This document shows positions 18,000 through 26,841 of a stretch of 64,000 nucleotides of DNA, piece by piece (the first letter of the stretch is position 1; each line of letters begins with the position of its first letter). The notes under the pieces were generated by a model. It saw only the letters and a list, made by a program, of their open reading frames with translations. It was not told where the DNA came from and made no database searches. This stretch comes from Nocardiopsis kunsanensis DSM 44524 (GTDB lineage Bacteria; Actinomycetota; Actinomycetes; Streptosporangiales; Streptosporangiaceae). The DNA lies in the NCBI RefSeq assembly GCF_000340965.1, contig NZ_ANAY01000007.1, positions 124,001 through 188,000 of the forward strand, given 5' to 3'. The position numbers were made by a program, and so were the translations under genes.

Positions 18000-18717
18000 A
18001 CGCCCGGGGCGTCCGCGGAGGTCCCCGTGTCCGGGACCCCCGCATTTCCGTTCCGCCCCCGCCGGGCCGATACACACGGCCCCCGAAAGTCAATTCTTCA
18101 ACAATTTCTCCGGGTCCTACCGAGGGGGAACGCGAGATTTCCGTGTGCGGATCTCGGGGAACGGCGGGCGTGCAATCCCCGTTCCGAACGGAAGGGACGC
18201 TCTTCCCCGATTTTCCCACGCGTTCCCCGGACTTCCTGTAGAAAAGGGTTGTGCACCGCCTCTCCCCTCGAGGGGAACGCGAGGGGCCCGGCCCCGTTCT
18301 GTGCGGGTGCCCCGGGTCGGCCCGGTCCCTGCCCGCCGGCGCCGGAGCGTTCGAGCGTGACCCCCGAGAGCCCGGTGCACGGGGCCGGCCTCGGCCCCGA
18401 CGGCCGCGCGGGCGCGGCCCCGGTGGAGTGCGGCCGCGATGCCTCCCTTCCCCCTCCCGGGGAGGGATCGCGCCCCCACCGCGGCCCCCGCCGACGGGTC
18501 GACGAGGCCGGTGCGGACCGGCCCCCGCCTCCCCGACCACAGCGGGGCCGGTCCGCCCTCCCCGGGGAGTACACCGCCGCTGCCCCCGGCACACACGCAC
18601 GGCCCCTCCCGGAGCTGCCGCCGAAGCGGCGGGGAACCACTGTCCACAGGCGTTCTGCGCGGGCCCGTCCGAGGTCCTAACCTGGGCGGAACAGCGAACC
18701 GACCCGAGGGGGAACCG
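18000..18717. other. 720-nt intergenic region with repeated GGGGAACGCG boxes
   Basis: No convincing gene. Frames open here are Pro/Arg/Gly-rich. The notable content is three exact copies of GGGGAACGCG at 18125-18134, 18219-18228 (inverted) and 18272-18281, plus near copies at 18156-18165 and 18177-18186 (inverted). The promoter of the downstream ABC_ATPase-type gene should lie in the right half. Confidence 0.5.
18125..18281. repeat. cluster of GGGGAACGCG boxes in both orientations
   Basis: Two direct copies extend to GGGGAACGCGAG (18125-18136 and 18272-18283). An inverted copy, CGCGTTCCCC, lies at 18219-18228. Weaker copies GGGGAACGG at 18156 and CCCCGTTCC at 18177 form their own dyad across 12 nt. 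The arrangement resembles a multi-site operator or a small repeat family. Confidence 0.55.
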
Positions 18718-20463
18718 ATGGCGGAACGGCACGGCGGAGGACGCCGACACGGCGGCGGAGGCGGCGGCAAGGGCCGCAAGCCCGAGCCCGAGCCGATCCG
18801 CGGGGTCCGCGACGACGCACGCCTGTCACAGGAGCTGCTCAAGATGGACGGCGCCTCATACGGGCGCTACAAGTCCCTCAAGGGCGACTGGGACTTCGGC
18901 GACTTCACCCTGACCGTTCAGCGGGTCCAGGCCGACCCGTTCGCGCCGCCGTCGCGCATCCGGGTGCTGCGCTCCGACGCGGGCATCCCCGAGAGCGCCT
19001 GGAAGGACCCGGTCCGGCGCAGGGCCACGGCCGACTACCTCGGCCGGCGGGCCCGCAAGCAACTGCGCGGGTCGTTGCTCAAGATCGACACCGGCGGACA
19101 GGAGGTCATCGCCCGTTCCTCCCTGCAGGTCACCGAGGGGGGCGGGATCGACCTGCGTATCGGCCTCAACATGCCCGGTCACGGCCGCCGCATCGACGGG
19201 CGCTCCGCCGAGCGGGAACTGTGCCGGACCCTGCCCGATCTGGTGGACGACCTCGACTGGGACGAGATCGACCAGAAGGAGGCGGTCGCCTTCGCCGACA
19301 GCGTCGCGGACACCGTCGCCCTGCGCGACCAGCTCGCCGGGCTCGACCTGGTCGCCTTCGTGGCCGACGGCGCGATCCTGCCCCGGCGCAGCGGTATCAG
19401 CGACGAACCGATGCGGGACGGCGCGGTGCCCTTCGACTCCCCGGAGTCCCTGCGCGTGAGCGTCGACCTGCCCCACCGGGGCACCATCACCGGTATGGGT
19501 GTGGCCGAGGGCATCACGCTCATCGTCGGCGGCGGTTTCCACGGCAAGTCCACGTTGCTGCACGCCCTGGAACGCGGCGTCTACGACCACGTTCCGGGCG
19601 ACGGGCGCGAGCTCGTGGTCACCCGGCCGGACGCGGTCAAGATCCGGGCGGAAGAAGGACGCGGGGTCGAGCGCACCGACGTGAGCCCGTTCGTGCGCAA
19701 CCTGCCCACAGGGGCCGACACCAGCGACTTCCGTACCGAGAACGCCTCGGGGTCGACCTCCCAGGCCGCCAACATCTGCGAGGCCGTGGAGAGCGGTGCG
19801 AGCACACTGCTCGTGGACGAGGACTCCACGGCCACCAACCTCATGATCCGGGACGAACGGATGCAGCGCCTGGTCCACGGTGACCGTGAACCCCTGGTGC
19901 CCTTCATCGACCTGGTGCGCCCGCTCAACCGCGAGCACAAGGTCTCCACCGTCCTGGTCATGGGTGGCAGCGGAGACTACTTCGACGTCGCCGACCAGGT
20001 GATCATGCTCGACGCCTACCACCCGCACGACGTCACCGATCAGGCCTCCGAGCTCGCGCACGAGCGCGAGGACGCCGAGTTCCGCCTGCCGCGTGCCCGG
20101 GTGGTCGACCCCGGTTCGGTCGACGACAGCGGCAACAAGGGCCGGAGCCGCATCAAGCGCCGCGACATGGACGTGCTCACCTTCGGCGAGAGCGACGTCG
20201 ATGTGCGCGGGGTCGAACAGTTCGTCGACCCGGGGCAGATCATCGGCGCCGGACTGGCCCTGCGCCGACTGGTCCAGGGCCGACACCTGAACGGCGAGCG
20301 CACCCTGCGTGAGGCGCTGGACTCCCTCGACCAGGAGCTGGCCGAGCACGGGGTCACCCTGCTGGGCCAGGACTTCGGCGGCGACTACACACTGCCGCGC
20401 CGCGCGGAGGTCGCCGCGGTCCTCAACCGCCTGCGCGCGATGCGCGTGGCCGAGATGCGCTGA
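18718..20463 (+). CDS. ABC_ATPase-family P-loop protein (predicted ATPase)
   Basis: 581 residues. It matches the ABC_ATPase family of isolated, non-transporter ATPases. The Walker A is GGGFHGKSTLLHALERGVYDHVPGDGRE, the ABC-signature-like region is NASGSTSQAANICEAVESGASTLLVDEDSTATNLMIRD (with Walker B in LLVDEDS), and the distal segment is VSTVLVMGGSGDYFDVADQVIMLDAYHPHDVT. The first about 20 residues are Gly/Arg/His-rich. No membrane segments are present. ATG 18718 follows GAGGGGGAA. The family is widespread, but its biological role is not established. It stands alone here. Confidence 0.88.
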   Translation: MAERHGGGRRHGGGGGGKGRKPEPEPIRGVRDDARLSQELLKMDGASYGRYKSLKGDWDFGDFTLTVQRVQADPFAPPSRIRVLRSDAGIPESAWKDPVRRRATADYLGRRARKQLRGSLLKIDTGGQEVIARSSLQVTEGGGIDLRIGLNMPGHGRRIDGRSAERELCRTLPDLVDDLDWDEIDQKEAVAFADSVADTVALRDQLAGLDLVAFVADGAILPRRSGISDEPMRDGAVPFDSPESLRVSVDLPHRGTITGMGVAEGITLIVGGGFHGKSTLLHALERGVYDHVPGDGRELVVTRPDAVKIRAEEGRGVERTDVSPFVRNLPTGADTSDFRTENASGSTSQAANICEAVESGASTLLVDEDSTATNLMIRDERMQRLVHGDREPLVPFIDLVRPLNREHKVSTVLVMGGSGDYFDVADQVIMLDAYHPHDVTDQASELAHEREDAEFRLPRARVVDPGSVDDSGNKGRSRIKRRDMDVLTFGESDVDVRGVEQFVDPGQIIGAGLALRRLVQGRHLNGERTLREALDSLDQELAEHGVTLLGQDFGGDYTLPRRAEVAAVLNRLRAMRVAEMR

Positions 20464-20837
20464 CCCCTCCCGCGGGCGCGCACACCTCCGATCGCGCGCC
20501 CGCGGGTGCTCGGACCGCAGACCGCCCGCCGCCCCGGCCCGTGCCGCACGAGGGGGCCCGGCCCGTACACATCGGAGCGAGTACGGGGCCGCGGGGCGCG
20601 GGCGGGAACAAGCGCCTCAGTGATGCGTGTTGCCACCGAACGGGGCCCGGTACAGGCCCCCGACCCCGGCCGGTACTCGGTCCGTCGCCCCCGCACCCGG
20701 GGTGTTCCGGGCCGATCCGTACCGGGACACGGGGCCGGTATTGTGGACGAGCAGGGCAGGAACGCCCGAGGGCCCCGGTTCCGCCCCACGGTGGCCATCC
20801 CCCTGCCTCCCCGACCAGATGTGGAGACGAGTACCCG
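20464..20837. other. intergenic, promoter region of the PAC2-pyrD operon
   Basis: 374 nt without a supported gene. It contains the short dyad GGGGCC-N7-GGCCCC near 20641-20659 and several CGGTAC/GTACCG words. A possible -10 (TATTGT) lies near 20738-20743. Confidence 0.35.
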
Positions 20838-21763
20838 GTGCGTGACCCAGCAGATCTGTACGAGATCCATCCCGGTTTCGATGACGTCAAAGGTCTGGCG
20901 ATGCTGGTCTGCTTGGACGGCTTCGTGGACGCGGGACAGACCGGAACCCAGATGTCCACGGCCCTCTTCGACGCCCTCAGCGGCGAAGAGGTCGCGACCT
21001 TCGACACCGACCGCCTCGTCGACTACCGGTCCCGCCGCCCGAAGATGACCTTCGTCGAGAACACCTGGACCGAGTACACCCCTCCCAAGATCGCCCTGTA
21101 CCGGTTCCACGACCTCGAGCGACAGCCGTTCCTGGTGCTGTACGGCCCCGAACCCGACCTGGAGTGGGGGGCTTTCGGCGCAGCCGTGCAGCAGCTCGTG
21201 GAGCACTTCGGCGTCACGCTCACGGTGAGCGCGAGCGGGGTGCCGATGGCGGTGCCGCACACGCGTCCGATCACCGTGACCCCGCACGCCACCCGGGAGG
21301 AGCTCGTCTCCGGGCACACCCCGTGGATCGGCCGGGTCGAGGTGCCCGCGAGCGTGAGCGCGATGCTGGAGTACCGCTTCGGCGGGAGCGGCCACGACTT
21401 CGTGGGCTACGAGGTCCACGTGCCCAGTTACCTGGCCCAGTCCCAGTACCCGCACGCGGCCGTGGCCGCCATGGGGTTCGTGGCGGGCGCCACCGGTCTG
21501 GCCCTGCCCACCGACCAGTTGGAGGAGGCCGCCGGAACCACCGACGTGGAGATCGCGGAGCAGGTCGCCGAGTCGGAGGAGATCCAGCGTGTCGTGGCCA
21601 ACCTCGAGCGCCAGTACGACGACATCATGACTTCGCGGAGAGACGACCCCGGGGACCGCACGGTCCTGCCCCTGGCCGACGACGAGGCAGGGTTGCCCAC
21701 CGCCGATGAACTCGGCGCCGAACTCGAACGCTTCCTCGCCGAGCGCGAGGGCGACGGAAACGG

Positions 21764-21767
<4 letters not shown>
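20838..21767 (+). CDS. PAC2-family protein (proteasome-assembly-chaperone-like)
   Basis: 309 residues from GTG 20838, which has GGAGACGAG upstream and begins MRDPADLYEIHPGFDDVKGLAMLVCLDGFVDAGQTGTQM. Typical PAC2 features are LDGFVDAGQ, FDTDRLVDYRSRRP, LYRFHDLERQPFLVLYGPEPDLEW and GMPMAVPHTRP-like VPMAVPHTRPITVTPH. In actinobacteria the family is near-universal, but its partner is not firmly known. The last codons overlap pyrD by ATGA, so the two are translationally coupled. Confidence 0.85.
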
Positions 21768-22897
<1,130 letters not shown>

Positions 22898-22927
22898 CCC
22901 GCGCACGGGCACACCGCGCCACCCGCG

Positions 22928-22985
22928 CCGCGGCCGGCACCGGCCGCGGCCCCGCCCCCGTGTGCGGTACGAGCGCACGGGGGCG
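22928..22985. terminator. two consecutive hairpins between convergent genes
   Basis: CCGCGGCCGG and its complement (22928-22949, 2-nt loop) is followed by CGCCCCCGTGTGC with GCGCACGGGGGCG (22953-22985, one T-G pair, 7-nt loop). Both lie in the 112-nt gap between the convergent pyrD and deacetylase stops and can terminate both. Confidence 0.6.
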
Positions 22986-23009
22986 CGTTCTGCCCGGGAC
23001 CGGACCGGC

Positions 23010-24587
23010 TCAGGGCGCGGGCGCTCCCAGCCCCCCGGGCGGGTAGCTCTCGCCGGCCTCCGCGCCGCCGAGCGCCTGGGAGACCGACACGAACTCGTAG
23101 TCCAGGGCCCTCAGCTCCTCGATGATCTGCGGTACGGCTTCCATCGTCGTCTCCAGCGGGTCGTGCAGGAGCACGATCGTGTTCGGCGCGGCCCCGGAGA
23201 CCACGTTGGCCACGATCTGCTCGGTGGGCACGTCCTGCCAGTCGTCGCTGTCCACGTTCCACAGGATCTCGGCCATGCCCTGCTCGCCGATCTCCTCCAG
23301 TACAGCCTCCGAGCCGGCCCCGAAGGGCGGGCGGAACAGTTCCACGGAGTGCCCGGTCTGGCGCCGCACCATCGAACTCACCGCCGCGACCTGCGCGGGC
23401 AGCTCTTCCTCGTCGAACTCCTCGGGCATGTTCTCGTGCAGGTCGTTGTGGCTGGCGACCTCGTGTCCCTCGGCGTAGATGTGCCGGATCGTTCCGGGCC
23501 GGGACAGGGCCGGGTTCCCGTTGAGGAAGAAGGAGGCCGTCACGTCCTCCTCCGACAGCAGGTCCAGCAGCTCCGGTGTGTGTTCGTGCGGCCCGTCGTC
23601 GAAGGTCAACGCGATACAGCGTGTGCCGTCCTCGTAGCAGTCCACGTCCGGGTCCTGGGCGCTGACCACACCGGGCACGGGCCCCGGCTCCCCGGCTTCG
23701 GGACCGGCCGCGGCCACGGTGACCTGTTCCTCGTCCGAGAGCGAGGCCTCCCGGGCCCGCTGCCCCAGGTCGGACAGGAGCGGGTCGACCTCCTCGGCGT
23801 CCAGTACCGCGGTCTTGCGCCCCGGTTCGGAGGAGGGGACGTGCCCTTCCACGACGGGGGAGAGGTGGCCGTCGTCGAACTCCACGACCAGCTCGCCGGC
23901 GTCGTTGAACCCCATGGAGTCGTAGGTGCGCAGCACCGGGTGCAGGGTCGCGGTGTCCACGTCCCCGTCGTCGGCCAGCTGGTCGCGTACCAGGCCGTTG
24001 ACGGTCTCCAGCGCCTCCTGGTCGGCCAGCAGCTCCGTGGAGTAGGCGGTGTGTCCGGACGCGGCGTCGTACCAGTGGGTGCTGTAACCCTCCCGGAGGC
24101 CGTGCATGTCCTCCTCGGTGCGTACCAGGCGCACGCCCAGCACGTCGGGGGCCGCGGCGGTGATCTGCCAGTCGACGGTCAGCGCCACCGGGTCGCGGGT
24201 CCCGGCGCGGAAGTCCGCCACCTCGGTGTCGACCCGCTCGGCCAGCCCCTCGGAGAAGGGCTCGGCCCCCTCGAACTCGGGGTAGGCCACGGAAATGTCC
24301 ACCCCTCCGGGGATGTACGGGTGGTCATCGAAGGAGTCGGCGTCCCCGGTCCGCACCGTCACCCCCTCGTGGTCGGTGGAGCCGGAGTCCTCCCCGGTGC
24401 CGTCGACCAGGACCGCCATGGCGTCGGGATCGCCCGACGCCGAGCCCCCGACACCGCACCCGGCCAAGGGCATCAGCAGGACCATGGCGGTCACACCGGG
24501 CAGCCAGGGCAGTGCCACCCGACGTCCGGGCTCGGGCACGGCCTTGTTCTGGTGGGCTCTGGTCGACGACAAAACCGGACTCCTCAT
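23010..24587 (-). CDS. lipoprotein polysaccharide deacetylase (NodB domain, RsiV-like N-terminus)
   Basis: 525 residues. A hydrophobic signal ends in a lipobox (LAGC, residues 41-44), so the mature protein should be lipid-anchored on the outer face of the membrane. Residues about 85-300 resemble the DUF3298/RsiV-type domain found before NodB domains in PdaC-like peptidoglycan deacetylases. Residues about 325-510 are the NodB domain: TFDDGP (motif 1), SHNDLHENM (motif 2 metal His pair, H-x-x-x-H), RPPFG (motif 3) and LLHD (motif 5). Motif 2 departs from the usual NH(T/S)xxH. It is a tandem paralogue of the next gene, and the two start/stop codons are 114 nt apart. Confidence 0.87.
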   Translation of the reverse strand: MRSPVLSSTRAHQNKAVPEPGRRVALPWLPGVTAMVLLMPLAGCGVGGSASGDPDAMAVLVDGTGEDSGSTDHEGVTVRTGDADSFDDHPYIPGGVDISVAYPEFEGAEPFSEGLAERVDTEVADFRAGTRDPVALTVDWQITAAAPDVLGVRLVRTEEDMHGLREGYSTHWYDAASGHTAYSTELLADQEALETVNGLVRDQLADDGDVDTATLHPVLRTYDSMGFNDAGELVVEFDDGHLSPVVEGHVPSSEPGRKTAVLDAEEVDPLLSDLGQRAREASLSDEEQVTVAAAGPEAGEPGPVPGVVSAQDPDVDCYEDGTRCIALTFDDGPHEHTPELLDLLSEEDVTASFFLNGNPALSRPGTIRHIYAEGHEVASHNDLHENMPEEFDEEELPAQVAAVSSMVRRQTGHSVELFRPPFGAGSEAVLEEIGEQGMAEILWNVDSDDWQDVPTEQIVANVVSGAAPNTIVLLHDPLETTMEAVPQIIEELRALDYEFVSVSQALGGAEAGESYPPGGLGAPAP

Positions 24588-24701
24588 CCTTCGGAGGGGG
24601 CGCTGGCACGGCTGCTGGCAGCAACATAGTGGACCCGGTCACGCCGCCCCGGGACCTGTCCACATGTGGTCAAATGCCCGAGTGTCGCCCGCGCCGCCGA
24701 C

Positions 24702-26270
24702 TCACCCGTCACTGGCGTCAGCACCCTCGTCAGCGTCCTCCTGGTCCCCTTCCTCGGGGACACCGTCCGTGTAACGCTCCCCGGGCTCCGTGGAACCGAG
24801 GAGCTGGGACACGGTGACCATCTCGACCCCGCGCGATTCCAACTCCTGGACGATCTCCTCCGCTGCGGTGATCGTCGTGGAGTGGATGTCGTGCATGAGG
24901 ATGATCGCGCCGTCATCGGCCCCCTCCAGCGCCGTGTCGGCGACCTTCTCCGCGTCCCGGTGGAGCCAGTCGTTGGTGTCCACGCTCCACAGGATCTGGG
25001 CCAGACCCATCTCCTCGGACACGGCCGCCACACCACCGTCGGTCGCGCCGTAGGGAGGACGCATGAGGTCCATCTCGTAGCCGGTCTCACGCAGCACCAG
25101 CGCCTGGGTGGAGCTGAGGTCCATGGTGGCGTCGTCGGCGCCGATGGAGGTCAGGTCCGGGTGGTTGAGGGTGTGATTGGCGATCTCGTGCCCCTCCGCG
25201 TAGGCGCGGCGCAGGGTCTCGGGGTGCTCCTGCACGGGGTGGCCGGTGACGAAGAAGGTCGCTCGGGCGTCGTGTCGGCCGAGGGTGTCGAGCAGCTGCG
25301 GTGTGCCGCCGCCGGGGCCGTCGTCGAAAGTCAGGGCCACGCAGGTGGTCCCGGTGTCCGTGCAGTCCACACTGCCGTCGTCGGGGAGGATGGTGCCGGG
25401 AGCGGGGCCGAGGGAGTCGTCCCTGCCGGTGTCGGGGGCTTCGGCGATCTCGAAGGTGTCCACACCCACCGTCGCGGCCTCGTGCACCCGGTTGCCCAGC
25501 TCCGACAGCAGCGGTTCGACCTCGGAGTGGTCGAGCACGGCGTGCGTGCGGCCCTGGGAGGCCGGGGCCACCTGGCCGGTGTCGAACTCCACGACCAGGT
25601 CGCCGTCGGGATTGAACCCGATCGAGTCGTACAGGGCCGAGATCGGGTACATCCCCGAGGTGTGGGCGTCCTCACCCAACTCTTCACGCACCAGTGTGTT
25701 GAGGGCCGTCAACGCCTCCTGCCCGTCGAGCAGGTGCGTGGATCCGTGCACCTGCCCCTGTCCGGTGTCGTACCAGTAGGTGGAGAAGCGCTCGCTTTCC
25801 CCCTCGGAGTCGCTCTCCGTGGCCACGAACCGCACCCCGACCAGGCCCTGCCGGGCGGCGGTCAGGTTCCAGTCGGCACGGTAGGAGTCGGCCCCGGGAT
25901 TGGCGTGGTCGAACGCGGCCACCTCGTCGGAGAGCCGTCCCTCCAGGTACTCGGTCAGCGGTTCGGCGCGGGGCAGAGCCGGATAGGTCACCGACGTGTC
26001 CACCGGGCCGTCGTAGGAGAGTTCCTCCTCCTGCAACCCCGAGACCGAGCCGGGGTCGACGACCGTCTGGCCGTCGGGCTCACCCTCGGCCGGAGGGAGG
26101 GTCACCTCCTCGTCCCCGGAGGGTTCGTCGGAGCTCTGGGCACTGTCGGCCGTGAGCAGGCCCGGCGGTCGGGTCGCCATGATCAGTAGTCCCAGGAGAA
26201 CCGCGAGGGCCAGCGCGGCGGTGGCGAGGGGGCGGTCGGGGGCCATGTTCGGAAGAGACCGCTTGTTCAC
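24702..26270 (-). CDS. polysaccharide deacetylase (NodB domain), signal-anchored
   Basis: 522 residues from GTG 26270, which has GGAG 8 nt upstream; the downstream ATG 26246 lacks one. The N-terminus has one hydrophobic segment without a lipobox (ATAALALAVLLGLLIMA), so it is a signal anchor or secretory signal. A RsiV/DUF3298-like domain is followed by a NodB domain from about residue 311: TFDDGP, NHTLNHPDL (canonical metal-binding H-x-x-x-H), RPPYG, and LMHD. The C-terminal tail is strongly acidic (EEGDQEDADEGADASDG). It is likely to remove acetyl groups from peptidoglycan or another surface glycan. It is the probable ancestor or sister of the downstream lipoprotein paralogue. Confidence 0.88.
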   Translation of the reverse strand: MNKRSLPNMAPDRPLATAALALAVLLGLLIMATRPPGLLTADSAQSSDEPSGDEEVTLPPAEGEPDGQTVVDPGSVSGLQEEELSYDGPVDTSVTYPALPRAEPLTEYLEGRLSDEVAAFDHANPGADSYRADWNLTAARQGLVGVRFVATESDSEGESERFSTYWYDTGQGQVHGSTHLLDGQEALTALNTLVREELGEDAHTSGMYPISALYDSIGFNPDGDLVVEFDTGQVAPASQGRTHAVLDHSEVEPLLSELGNRVHEAATVGVDTFEIAEAPDTGRDDSLGPAPGTILPDDGSVDCTDTGTTCVALTFDDGPGGGTPQLLDTLGRHDARATFFVTGHPVQEHPETLRRAYAEGHEIANHTLNHPDLTSIGADDATMDLSSTQALVLRETGYEMDLMRPPYGATDGGVAAVSEEMGLAQILWSVDTNDWLHRDAEKVADTALEGADDGAIILMHDIHSTTITAAEEIVQELESRGVEMVTVSQLLGSTEPGERYTDGVPEEGDQEDADEGADASDG

Positions 26271-26439
26271 CAGGTAAAACTCCACGTTCTTTGTCCTGCG
26301 TGCGCTGGGGCGGGGGAACATCTCCCGCGCGCGACGCTCGCTTCTCGGCGCGCGGCCCGACCGCGGGGAGAGGCGGCTCGGGCGGGGATTTGCACACACC
26401 GGGTTGTAGGGGCTGTCGGGGGGTCTGTCTATACTCGCA

Positions 26440-26680
26440 GCCGTGGAAGGTACACACGGTGTTCCCACGTCGGCGGAGCCGATATTTCGGGAACCCCGTG
26501 TGTCGCAAGAGGGAACCCGGTGTGAATCCGGGACTGCCCCGCAGCGGTGTATGGGAACGAAAGCCGTCAACAGCACTGGGGAACGGCCCGACAGGGCGCG
26601 GGAACCGGGAAGCGGCGGCCGGTAGGCCGTTCGGTGCTCGGCACCGGACACGCCCATGAGTCCGAAGACCTGCCTCCACC
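26440..26680 (+). ncRNA. cobalamin (B12) riboswitch
   Basis: The metE leader contains the conserved core GGGAAcccGGTGtGAatCCggGaCTGCCCCGCagC (about 26512-26548; cross-check AACCCGGTGTGAATCC) and the downstream B12-box-like end CCGAAGACCTGCC (26662-26674). The spacing and order match adenosyl/hydroxocobalamin riboswitches. Its position, ending about 165 nt before metE, fits B12-dependent repression of the B12-independent enzyme. Confidence 0.92.
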
Positions 26681-26841
26681 CGGTGGCGCGGACGCGCCAC
26701 CGGTGGTCCCGAGCCTCGAGGGAGGGCCGACGGACGGTGGTGCGGCGTGTGTTCCCCACAGGGATCGCGTGTGCGCCCCACGTGTCCGCTGTCGCTTCCT
26801 CGTGGCCGGTACCCGGCTTTCGACGAGGGAGAGAAGCTTTC

